The position numbers and the translations under genes are program-made. From assembly GCF_024346395.1 (NCBI RefSeq), contig NZ_JAGQCW010000008.1:24389-88388 (forward strand): 64,000 bases of DNA. The letters run 5' to 3'. This stretch comes from Cyanobium sp. AMD-g. GTDB lineage: Bacteria; Cyanobacteriota; Cyanobacteriia; PCC-6307; Cyanobiaceae. Numbering within the stretch: the first letter of the stretch is position 1; each line of letters starts with the position of its first letter. Positions 51,530 through 61,105 of the stretch are shown here, in pieces. Under the pieces are notes generated by a model. The model did no database searches, was not told the origin of the DNA, and saw only the letters and a program-made list of their open reading frames with translations.

Positions 51530-51543
51530 CCGGGCTTCGGCCT

Positions 51544-51730
51544 GTCTAACGCTTCATTGGGAGGTTCCGTGAACCACGGTCTTTCTTCCTCTCCATTGCG
51601 TGAACCGCCCCTAGGCATCGAAGCGACTTCCGCCGAAACCATTGCAGTGCAGGACTCGCCTGCTCCGTGCTCGCCAACGCTAGCCGTGGTTCACGGGTCC
51701 GATATCCATGTGTCCGCAATGATTGAAAAC
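51544..51730 (-). repeat. Large degenerate attC-like inverted-repeat element
   Basis: A GTTAGAC core (minus strand, 51544-51550) is followed inward by AATGAAG and a perfect 13-bp arm CCGTGAACCACGG (51567-51579) that pairs with CCGTGGTTCACGG at 51684-51696. Beyond it are CAATGA and TTGAAAAC (51719-51730), a possible decayed partner of the core. At about 187 nt it is longer than most attC sites. It fills the gap between the L,D-transpeptidase stop and the toxin gene. Confidence 0.45.
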
Positions 51731-51736
51731 AGCCGC

Positions 51737-52150
51737 CTACGGCTGAATCACCACCGGCGTGCCCACCGCCGTGCGGGCGAAGAGCCACTTCGCCGTCGCC
51801 TGGCTGGTGCGGATGCAACCATGGCTGCGGCGCACGCCGTAGCACTGGCGGGCAGCGTCCTGCCACGGGGCAGGATGCAGGCAGACGGCGTCCGGCCGCA
51901 GTCCGCCGCCGGCCAGACACATCACGTTGGGCACCACAGGGGTGCGGTAGCCGTCACCCACCAGGGAGGTGGCGGGGTACTTGGCGCCGATCACGAAACG
52001 GCCCGTGGGTGTGGGCGACGCCGGCAGACCCGTCGACACCAGGGCCGCGTAGATCGTGGCGCCGCTGGCATCGAGGGCCCGCAGCCGCTGCTCCGACAGG
52101 TCGATCACGATCGCCGCCACCACCTCGATGGCCGCCAGCAGCAGGCTCAC
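51737..52150 (-). CDS. Short L,D-transpeptidase (YkuD domain)
   Basis: 137 residues. An N-terminal hydrophobic stretch (SLLLAAIEVVAAIVI) could be a signal or anchor; the domain then starts IDLSEQRLRALDASG. The catalytic region is present: CLHPAPW, and RRSHGCIRTS with the nucleophilic Cys (about 117) and the preceding His. These enzymes cross-link peptidoglycan or attach proteins to it. It is near the minimal size for the fold. GC matches the chromosome, unlike the cassettes that follow. Next to it upstream lies the sufS remnant. Confidence 0.88.
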   Translation of the reverse strand: MSLLLAAIEVVAAIVIDLSEQRLRALDASGATIYAALVSTGLPASPTPTGRFVIGAKYPATSLVGDGYRTPVVPNVMCLAGGGLRPDAVCLHPAPWQDAARQCYGVRRSHGCIRTSQATAKWLFARTAVGTPVVIQP

Positions 52151-52165
52151 GGGCCCGCCCCCTTC

Positions 52166-52339
52166 AGCTCTGCTCCCTCAGAAACCCGATCGTGCATTCC
52201 AGCGACTCGGCAAAGCGGTCGATCCCTTCGGTGGTGGTGGTGAAGCCCAGGCTGGCGCAGGGGTGCCGGCTTCGAACGTGTGGGGCAGATCGGCCCAGGC
52301 GCTGTGCTCCAGGTCATCGTGGTGGATCATCTCGCCGCC
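52166..52339 (-). pseudogene. Deleted remnant of sufS (3' end)
   Basis: Minus strand. 52166-52251 encodes a near copy of the last ~28 residues of SufS (EGIDRFAESLE, TIGFLREQS then TGA, against EEIDRFAEELE, TIGFLREHS in the intact gene at 54546). It is joined directly to a second block (to 52339) matching the intact gene around 54955-55035 (GGEMIH, WADLPHTFEAGTP), so several hundred bases of the middle are missing. The remnant and the intact sufS are in the same orientation and bracket the autotransporter gene. Confidence 0.85.
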
Positions 52340-52358
52340 CCCCGATCGATCCAGCCTC

Positions 52359-54371
52359 TCAGAATTGGATGGTCAGACCTCCATTGAGCCCGTAATCGGC
52401 CAAGGCTCCATTCTCGCGACTGTCGTAGCCGAAATCGGCCACGCCTCGGAGGTAAACGGCCAGGTTGTTGCGGGTGGCCACATTCAGGCCCAAGGCAACT
52501 CTCAGACCACTGCGATTGAGCCACGCCCCAGGAACTTCCACTTGCCGGGAAGAAAAGGGGTAGTCCACCACCTGGTCGTTGCCACCTGTCCTCCATGTCC
52601 CAAACCAACTCAGCCGTGCACTGGGAACAATTAACGTTGTACCTTGACGGACGGTTTGCGCAATCGAGACGCCGAGATCAAGATTGGTCCAACTTGTATT
52701 GTTGGGAAGATAATTAAGATTGAAAACGTTGATGCTCGTGTTGCCACCACTGAGTTCGCCGCCACTTTCTACAAACCCTTGCTCGTTGATCCCACTCCAG
52801 CTCAGATTGAGAGAAGGCGTCAGCAGCGTGTTTCGGCTGAGGTTGATTCGTTTTCCAGTGACCAGGGCAGCCGTGAAGCTTTCTGCCGATTTCTGACCGG
52901 ACGCTGAGAGCCCTGAGCTGTCGAGTTGAATGCCTCGCGTCTGGCTGCCACTGAACGTGCCGTAGCCCGCTAACGCCCCGATGAAGTAGGGGCCCGGAGA
53001 CCACCTGCCATAAAGGCCGACTCCATAGGCCGTGGGAGACCAGTTGCCTCCGCCGTTTCCCGTCTGAATGACGGACAACGATCCAACCGAACCATAGACA
53101 CCCAGTTGCGTGCTGGGAGACAGTGACTTTTCAAGTCCAAAAAGTGATGCACCACCACGGCTGTCAGCACGATTGGCCCAGTTACCCAGGCCTGGATTGT
53201 CGATGTTCGTCAAGGATGTACTGAAACCCCGTACCCAGGCCCTGAGCCTCCTGCGTTCTCCGTAGAAGTCGTTCGGTTGATCGGCAAAGGTGAAACGCTT
53301 GTCAGGGGCGTGGACAGACTTTGGACCTGGTTGTTTTAAGCATTCAGCCTTGGCTTGAGCCATCGCTTTCTCAGAATCCACATATCGCTGTGGATTGGGC
53401 TCTGAGCCTTTACACAGTGGAATTTGAAGAGGTTCAACATCCAATGTACTGTTCAGTACAGCCATGGCAGAATCGTTGAGCATCTTCTGAATGCCCGCCG
53501 GAGCCGCATCGGTGTTGCGTGGCAAGAAGCCCGAAACGATGGCTTGGGGGGAAAGGGTGGCAGCGAACGAATTTGACAAGTCCTCGACGACCGCCTCCGG
53601 CATTAACTCGCCAGTGATGGGAGGCACAAAGGGATCAGGCAACCCTGGCTCAGGTTCGGGTTGGGAAAACTCAAGCAAGCCAAAGGCTGCGTTATCAATG
53701 AAGTTGCCAATGCTGAGATTTCCAGTCGCCGTGGACTCGGCGGTGTAAGCAAAACGAAATTGCTGACCAGATTCACCAATCAGAATATTTTTCTGCACGT
53801 AGTTCGTCCAGGCCTGGCCGGTCTGATAGCTATCTGAACGCACGGTCGTCCATACGCCATTCTTCAAGACTTGCACATCCAACTTCATTGTATCGGTTCC
53901 AGCCCGTCCACGATGCCAGAACGAATAGGACAACACTCCCGTTCTCCCCAAAGTCACTGTCTGAGAAAGAGTGCTTGGACGCGTGGCATTCAGTTCGGCA
54001 AAGAAGTTGCCGCCGCCGACGGGGAAAAACACATCGCCTGCGGCAGTGGCCTGAGCTGGCGCGATGGTAAAGACAGGTCCGCCAGATGAAGCACTGAAGC
54101 CTGAAGACCAGAGCTCTATCTTGTTGTCCGAAGCTGATGTGCTCCAAGGGGGAACTTGTGAAGCATCAATCTGCCTGAAGTAGGACCCAGTAGGCGGGCC
54201 CGGAGGATTTGGCGGGATCGGGAGGGGAGGTACCTGGGTTTCAAAACCCCCATTCTGAATCAGATTTCCACGATCCTGAGCTTCAGCATGTGGGCCTTCT
54301 CCCAACAGGGAGAGCACTAAACATCCAATCGCAATGCGCTCAACCCCAGGCCAACCTCCCCTACGAATCAT
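52359..54371 (-). CDS. Autotransporter-type outer membrane protein with N-terminal carbohydrate-binding-like domain
   Basis: 670 residues from ATG 54371; a TTG at 54392 is possible but leaves almost no leader after the promoter. Signal peptide about 6-32 (IAIGCLVLSLLGEG, cut near AEA). The first domain (about 36-230) has NLIQNGGFETQVP, KIELWSSGF and SYSFWHRGRAG, as in DUF642/discoidin-like secreted domains. The last ~290 residues form an autotransporter beta-barrel of alternating strands ending GLTIQF with the C-terminal Phe needed for outer-membrane insertion. Lower GC than neighbours. Likely a surface protein for adhesion or glycan binding; function inferred. Confidence 0.85.
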   Translation of the reverse strand: MIRRGGWPGVERIAIGCLVLSLLGEGPHAEAQDRGNLIQNGGFETQVPPLPIPPNPPGPPTGSYFRQIDASQVPPWSTSASDNKIELWSSGFSASSGGPVFTIAPAQATAAGDVFFPVGGGNFFAELNATRPSTLSQTVTLGRTGVLSYSFWHRGRAGTDTMKLDVQVLKNGVWTTVRSDSYQTGQAWTNYVQKNILIGESGQQFRFAYTAESTATGNLSIGNFIDNAAFGLLEFSQPEPEPGLPDPFVPPITGELMPEAVVEDLSNSFAATLSPQAIVSGFLPRNTDAAPAGIQKMLNDSAMAVLNSTLDVEPLQIPLCKGSEPNPQRYVDSEKAMAQAKAECLKQPGPKSVHAPDKRFTFADQPNDFYGERRRLRAWVRGFSTSLTNIDNPGLGNWANRADSRGGASLFGLEKSLSPSTQLGVYGSVGSLSVIQTGNGGGNWSPTAYGVGLYGRWSPGPYFIGALAGYGTFSGSQTRGIQLDSSGLSASGQKSAESFTAALVTGKRINLSRNTLLTPSLNLSWSGINEQGFVESGGELSGGNTSINVFNLNYLPNNTSWTNLDLGVSIAQTVRQGTTLIVPSARLSWFGTWRTGGNDQVVDYPFSSRQVEVPGAWLNRSGLRVALGLNVATRNNLAVYLRGVADFGYDSRENGALADYGLNGGLTIQF

Positions 54372-54405
54372 CTTATGCAGTGCCGACAACAATAAATTTC
54401 AGGAT

Positions 54406-54433
54406 ATTTTAACTTCTCAGATTGCTTTGTCAA
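54406..54433 (-). promoter_or_regulatory. Sigma-70-type promoter of the autotransporter gene
   Basis: Minus strand: TTGACA (54428-54433), 16-nt spacer, TAAAAT (54406-54411), about 35 nt before the ATG at 54371. A GATCAA/TTGATC inverted repeat (54442-54460) lies just upstream of the -35 box and could be an operator. This is one of the few near-consensus promoters in the window, in line with the foreign base composition of the gene. The rest of the gap to sufS holds nothing else recognisable. Confidence 0.65.
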
Positions 54434-54545
54434 CACCCGTGGATCAAAAACTCCTTGATCAACACAGCCAAGACGGCAGGGAGGCTCCTCAGCGGCATGG
54501 GGCTGGAGGGGAGAACGCCAATCGGTCGAGCGCGTTGGACTGCGT

Positions 54546-55853
54546 CTAGCTGTGCTCCCTCAGAAACCCGATCGTGCCCTCCAGCTCTTCAGCGAAGCGG
54601 TCGATTTCTTCAGGGGTGGTGGTGAAGCCCAGGCTGGCGCGGGCGGAACTGGCCAGGCCGTAGTGGCGGTGCAGGGGCTGGGTGCAGTGGTGGCCGCTGC
54701 GGATGCAGATGCCGGCCGAATCCAGCAGGGCGGCGATGTCGTTGGCGTGCAGGCCGTCCACGCTGAACGCCGCTAACGCGGCCCGGTCGGGTTGCTGGTC
54801 CGGGGTGGGTCCCAGGATCCGCACACCGTCGATGGCCTGCAGCCGCTCGAACAGGCGCCGGGTGAGCTGCTGCTCCCAGGCGTGGATGCGCTCCATGCCC
54901 AGGTTCTGCAGGTAATCGAGGGCCGCACCCATGCCGATCGCCTCACCGATGGCCGGGGTGCCGGCTTCGAACTTGTGGGGCAGATCGGCCCAGGTGCTGT
55001 GGTCCAGGTACACGTTATGGATCATCTCGCCGCCGCCCAGGAACGGCGGCATCGCCTCCAGCAGCGCTTCGCGGGCCCAGAGGAAGCCCATGCCCGTCGG
55101 GCCGCACAGCTTGTGGGACGAGCCCACCAGGAAATCGGCCCCCAGGGCGGCCACGTCCACCGGCTTGTGGGGCAGGCTCTGGCAGGCATCCACCAGCAGC
55201 AGGGCGCCGGCGCCGTGGGCCAGCTCGGCCACCGCCTCGATCGGATTGAGGCAGCCCAGGGTGTTGCTCACATGCACCAGGCTCACCAATTTGGTGCGAT
55301 CGCTGAGCTTGGCCTTGAAGTCCTCCAGATCCAGCTCGCCGCTCTCGGTGACGCCCGCATGGCGCAGCACGCAGCCCGTGCGGGCCGCCAGCAGCTGCCA
55401 GGGCACCAGGTTGCTGTGGTGCTCCATCAGCGACAGCAGCACCTCATCGCCCTCCCGCAGGTTGGCGTCACCCCAGGTGCGGGCCACCAGGTTGATCGCC
55501 TCGCTGGCGTTGCGGGTGAACACGATCTCCCGGGCGCTGGCGGCACCGATGAAGCTGGCCACCTTGCCCCGGGCCGCCTCGAAATGGTCGGTGGCGCGGG
55601 CGCTCAGCTGGTGGGCGCCGCGGTGCACATTGGCGTTGTCGAGGCTGTAGTACTGCTGCAGCGCCTCCAGCACCTGCCGCGGTTTCTGGCTGGTGGCGGC
55701 GTAATCCAGGTAGATCAGCGGCTGCCCCAGGCAGGCCGTCTGGGCCAGCAGGGGGAAATCGGGCCGGGTCTGCACCGCCAGGTCGGCCACCACGGACGTT
55801 CCCGCCAGGGGCGGGGCCGCGACCATCGGGGAGTTGGTGGAGGTCGGCGTCAT
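54546..55853 (-). CDS. sufS: Cysteine desulfurase SufS
   Basis: 435 residues from ATG 55853 (MTPTSTNSPM), overlapping the sufD stop (ATGA). PLP enzyme that takes sulfur from cysteine for Fe-S cluster assembly. Landmarks: IYLDYAATSQKP, NVHRGAHQLS, the VDACQS region, PLP lysine in VGSSHKLCGPTGMGF, and active-site cysteine in IRSGHHCTQP (about 380). This is a group II (SufS) enzyme by its short active-site loop. A SufE partner is not in view. It is the last gene of the suf operon. Confidence 0.97.
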   Translation of the reverse strand: MTPTSTNSPMVAAPPLAGTSVVADLAVQTRPDFPLLAQTACLGQPLIYLDYAATSQKPRQVLEALQQYYSLDNANVHRGAHQLSARATDHFEAARGKVASFIGAASAREIVFTRNASEAINLVARTWGDANLREGDEVLLSLMEHHSNLVPWQLLAARTGCVLRHAGVTESGELDLEDFKAKLSDRTKLVSLVHVSNTLGCLNPIEAVAELAHGAGALLLVDACQSLPHKPVDVAALGADFLVGSSHKLCGPTGMGFLWAREALLEAMPPFLGGGEMIHNVYLDHSTWADLPHKFEAGTPAIGEAIGMGAALDYLQNLGMERIHAWEQQLTRRLFERLQAIDGVRILGPTPDQQPDRAALAAFSVDGLHANDIAALLDSAGICIRSGHHCTQPLHRHYGLASSARASLGFTTTPEEIDRFAEELEGTIGFLREHS

Positions 55854-57118
55854 CGTCCCTGCTCCCCCAGCAAGCTGGCCAGAGGTTGCCACGGCCGGGC
55901 GGCCCCGGGGAGTTCCTGCAGCACCTCCTCGCAGAAGCCGCGCAACAGCAGCCGGGCCGCCTGGTCGGCGGCGATGCCACGGCTCTGCAGGTAGAAGAGC
56001 TCGTCCTGCTCCAGCCGGCTCACGGTGGCGCCATGGGCGCAGCGCACGTCGTCGGCGACGATCTCCAGCTCGGGCTTGGTGTCGATCCGCGCCCGGTCCG
56101 AGAGCAGCAGGTTGCGGCTCAGCTGGGCCGCATCGGTGCGCTGGGCTGCACGGGGCACCTGCACCGCCCCGTTGAACACGCTGCGGCCCTGGCCGTCGGC
56201 CACCGCCTTGTGCAGCTGCTCCAGCCGCCCGTCCGGACCCTCGAACACCATCTGGCTGTGGGTGTCGCTGATCTGGCGGCCGTCGGCCAGCTGCAGGGCC
56301 TTGAGGGCACTGTGGGCCGCCCCCTCGCGCTGCACCAGCCGCGGCTCCAGCCGCCCCAGTGCCCAGCCGCCGTGGGCGCTCACACCGCTGTAGCGGCTGC
56401 CCGTGGCCTGCTCCACCGCCACGGTGGCCAGCAGGCAGCCCGTTTCGGCGCCGGGCGCCAGCAGGCCGTGGCGCAGCTCGGCGCCCTCACCCAGCCGGGC
56501 CTCCAGCACCACGCTGGTGAGGTTGGCGCCGCCGCTGCGGTGCACCTGCAGGATCTCAAGGGAGGCATCGGGCTCCAGCACCAGCAGCAGCCGCAGGGGC
56601 AGGATCCCCTCGCCGTCACCGGCATCACTCACCAGCTCCAGGGTGGTGGCGACCTTGCCGCGCACCCGCAGGGCCAGCACCGCGCGAGCCGTGGCGCCGT
56701 TGAGCAGCACCGGCCAGAGCTCGGTGCTGCCGGTGGAGGCGAGCATCTGGCCCAGGCTCGCGTTCAGTTCGTCGCCGCTGATGGGCTCGAGGCCCACCGG
56801 CAGGCTGATCCCGGCCACGGGATCGCTGTGGCCATCCAGGATCAGCCGCAGGCTGCCGGCGGCCGTCTCAGGCTGGGCCGCCGGGGCTGGGCGGAGCAGG
56901 GTGGGGCTCAGGGCCGTCAGCGGGGCCAGGTCGGTGAAGCGCCAGGCTTCAACACGCCGTGAGGGCTGCGGGGTCTGCGCCAGGAACTGGGCCGCCCGCG
57001 CGCGCGTAGCCGCCAGGGCATCGGCGCCACCGGAAGCGTTCGCCAGCAGGGAGGTGACCCAGTTGCCAGGGGTGGCGCCGGCCGCGGCCGTGGGGGTGGA
57101 GAGCGAAGCTGCCACCAT
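55850..57118 (-). CDS. sufD: Fe-S cluster scaffold protein SufD
   Basis: 422 residues. With SufB and SufC it forms the SufBC2D scaffold on which Fe-S clusters are built in the cytosol. The C-terminal half has the parallel beta-helix pattern and the SufB/D motif CAHGATVSRLEQDELFYL with the conserved Cys/His (about 360), then RGIAADQAARLLLRGF. The N-terminal ~130 residues are variable, as in cyanobacterial SufD. It starts 1 nt after the sufC stop, and its stop overlaps the sufS start, which means tight coupling. Confidence 0.96.
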   Translation of the reverse strand: MVAASLSTPTAAAGATPGNWVTSLLANASGGADALAATRARAAQFLAQTPQPSRRVEAWRFTDLAPLTALSPTLLRPAPAAQPETAAGSLRLILDGHSDPVAGISLPVGLEPISGDELNASLGQMLASTGSTELWPVLLNGATARAVLALRVRGKVATTLELVSDAGDGEGILPLRLLLVLEPDASLEILQVHRSGGANLTSVVLEARLGEGAELRHGLLAPGAETGCLLATVAVEQATGSRYSGVSAHGGWALGRLEPRLVQREGAAHSALKALQLADGRQISDTHSQMVFEGPDGRLEQLHKAVADGQGRSVFNGAVQVPRAAQRTDAAQLSRNLLLSDRARIDTKPELEIVADDVRCAHGATVSRLEQDELFYLQSRGIAADQAARLLLRGFCEEVLQELPGAARPWQPLASLLGEQGR

Positions 57119-57119
57119 C

Positions 57120-57923
<804 letters not shown>

Positions 57924-57996
57924 GGCGGGGGAGAAAAGGGCAGGGAAGGGACGGGGAAAGAAGCTTTGGGCCGGCCCGGGGGGCCGTGGGCCGGAA

Positions 57997-59439
<1,443 letters not shown>

Positions 59440-59456
59440 GGGGGAAAGGGGCCGGT

Positions 59457-59822
59457 TCAGCCGGCGGTGAGGGACTGGATGTCTTCGAGGCTGATGGTCT
59501 GCAGCTCGCCGCGGAAGGGGTTGTCTTCGGTGAGGAAGAGCATGCAGTGGCATTCCTTGCGCTCCCGCATCGGCACGCAGGGGCAGTTCCAGAACGCCTG
59601 GGCCACTTCGGCCTCCTTGTCTTCGTAGTGGCGGCAGGGGCAGAGGGCGCCGCCCAGCTCGTCCTTGTGGCGGGCCAGACCCTCCAGCACCACCGCGGTG
59701 ACCCCCGGATCACTGCAGAAATAGGTGCCGGTGCGCTGGGCGTAGGTTTCCGCGAAACGGCGGATCACCTCCAGGCTTTCGGCACCGGCTGCGGGGGTCG
59801 TGGTGGTGGAGGCGTCGGTCAT
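59457..59822 (-). CDS. ftrC: Ferredoxin-thioredoxin reductase, catalytic chain
   Basis: 121 residues from ATG 59822 (MTDASTTTT). It passes electrons from photosynthetic ferredoxin to thioredoxin through a 4Fe-4S cluster and a redox-active disulfide. The full set of cysteines is there: [34 protein letters not shown]. It needs the variable chain FtrV, which is not in the window. It is the first gene of the suf transcript, directly downstream of the SufR operator, so this Fe-S enzyme is made together with the machinery that builds its cluster. Confidence 0.96.
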   Translation of the reverse strand: MTDASTTTTPAAGAESLEVIRRFAETYAQRTGTYFCSDPGVTAVVLEGLARHKDELGGALCPCRHYEDKEAEVAQAFWNCPCVPMRERKECHCMLFLTEDNPFRGELQTISLEDIQSLTAG

Positions 59823-59858
59823 GGGCAGAGCGTCGGTTGCGCGCACCGGTGGATCGAA

Positions 59859-59882
59859 TAACGAAACACTTTGGTTTCGTTA
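59859..59882. promoter_or_regulatory. Probable SufR operator
   Basis: TAACGAAAC-ACTTTG-GTTTCGTTA is a perfect 9-6-9 inverted repeat in the 191-nt gap between ftrC (minus) and sufR (plus), 37 nt from the ftrC start. Its inner part AAC-N6-GTT has the spacing of the published cyanobacterial SufR site (CAAC-N6-GTTG). It would let holo-SufR repress the suf operon and its own gene. Confidence 0.75.
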
Positions 59883-60013
59883 CTGCGGGAGCCTAAGGCA
59901 CGGGCGCGGTCCGTTGACGGCGTGGAAAGGCCATTGTGACGCCCCGGCGGCCACCACGGCCGGGCCCCATTCCTCCGATGTGCGTGGCATGGTGTTTTGG
60001 TCTGACGCCTGTC

Positions 60014-60727
60014 ATGAGCGCCCCCGCCCAGTCACCCGCCCCCGCGGCCGGCCCTGTCGAAGGGGCCCATCCCACCCGGGAGGCGGCCCTGTCGGTGCTG
60101 CTGCGGGAGGGCGAAGCGACGGCGGCCCAGCTGGCGGAGGCCCTGGGGGTGTCAGTGCAGGCCATGCGCCGTCACCTGCGCAGCCTTGAGGACGACGGCC
60201 TGGTGGAGGCCAGCCCCTCCCATGAAGGACCCGGCCGCCCCAGCAACCGCTGGCGACTCACCGACCAGGGCCAGGGCCGCTTCCCCGATGGCAGCGAGAA
60301 CTTCGCCCTCGGCCTGCTCCACACCCTCACCGAAAGCCTGCCGGCCGACACCCTGGAGCTGGTGCTGCGCCAGCAGGCCGAGGAGAAGGCCGCCGACTAC
60401 CGCCGCCTGATCGGCAGCGGCCCCCTCGGCCAGCGGATCGAGCAGCTGGTGGAACTGCGGCGCAAGGAGGGCTACGTGGCCGAATGCCGCCGCGACGACG
60501 ACCCCAACGCCGCCAGCGACACGGCCGCCTGGCTGATCAGTGAGTTCCACTGTTCCGTGATGCGCATCGCCGAGCAGTACCCGGTGGTCTGCGATCAGGA
60601 GCTGCGCCTGATCCGCCAGACCTTCCCCGACTGTGCCGTGGAGCGCGTCCACTGGCGGCTGGAGGGGGGCCACAGCTGCGGCTTCCGCATCGCGCCCTTG
60701 GCTGCCAGCCCCGCCTCGGCCACCTGA
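60014..60727 (+). CDS. sufR: Iron-sulfur regulator SufR
   Basis: 237 residues from ATG 60014 (MSAPAQSPAP). The N-terminal winged helix (about 20-80) has LLREGEATAAQLAEALGVS and MRRHLRSLEDDGLVE. The C-terminal sensory part holds four cysteines in the exact spacing C-X12-C-X13-C-X14-C (FHCSV, VVCDQ, PDCAV, HSCGF) described for the SufR Fe-S cluster site. With a cluster bound it represses the suf genes; when clusters are scarce it lets go. Divergent from ftrC-sufBCDS with the inverted repeat between. It ends 3 nt before the next gene. Confidence 0.97.
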   Translation: MSAPAQSPAPAAGPVEGAHPTREAALSVLLREGEATAAQLAEALGVSVQAMRRHLRSLEDDGLVEASPSHEGPGRPSNRWRLTDQGQGRFPDGSENFALGLLHTLTESLPADTLELVLRQQAEEKAADYRRLIGSGPLGQRIEQLVELRRKEGYVAECRRDDDPNAASDTAAWLISEFHCSVMRIAEQYPVVCDQELRLIRQTFPDCAVERVHWRLEGGHSCGFRIAPLAASPASAT

Positions 60728-60730
60728 GCC

Positions 60731-61105
60731 GTGCTCAGCCCCGACGAGCTGCAGGAGCTGGAGGCCACCCTGCTGCCCACCCTGGAGCGCCACCACCTGC
60801 GGCTGCTGGCCCATGGCCTGCGCACCCTGCAGGCCATCGCCGGGCGGCGGGCCGGTGCGCTCCCGCCCGAGGAGGCGGTGGCGGCCTGGGCCGCCGCCCA
60901 GCCGGTGATCGCCGCTGATGCCGGCTTCGCCGAAGCCTTCCTCCTCCAGATGGACGGGGTGGGGCGGCAGCTGGCGGCCATCGCCGCCGCCGCCGGCCGC
61001 GAGCCCCTGGCCCTGGATCTTGCCGACCTGATCCACTGGGCCACCGGCGAGGCCGACCGGCGCCTCAGGCCCCCGGCAGCCCCACCAGACCCGCCACCAG
61101 GCTGA
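60731..61105 (+). CDS. Small helical protein downstream of sufR, unknown function
   Basis: 124 residues from GTG 60731. Almost all helical: LSPDELQELEATLLPTLERH, RLLAHGLRTLQAIAG, EEAVAAWAAAQPVIA, AEAFLLQMDGVGRQL, LDLADLIHWATGEADRR, and a Pro-rich tail. No cysteine cluster and no known family recognised. Spacing of 3 nt from sufR implies a joint transcript and possibly a role in Fe-S regulation. Its end overlaps the convergent DMT permease by about 40 nt. Confidence 0.7.
   Translation: MLSPDELQELEATLLPTLERHHLRLLAHGLRTLQAIAGRRAGALPPEEAVAAWAAAQPVIAADAGFAEAFLLQMDGVGRQLAAIAAAAGREPLALDLADLIHWATGEADRRLRPPAAPPDPPPG

Noticed and set aside
48430..51740. Integron integrase or transposase gene within the cassette region
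   Set aside because: No frame with tyrosine-recombinase (RHRY) or DDE/HUH motifs was found there or elsewhere in the window.
52644..52907. 87-residue plus-strand ORF inside the autotransporter gene
   Set aside because: Antisense to a barrel domain with intact strand pattern; no start signals or recognisable motifs.
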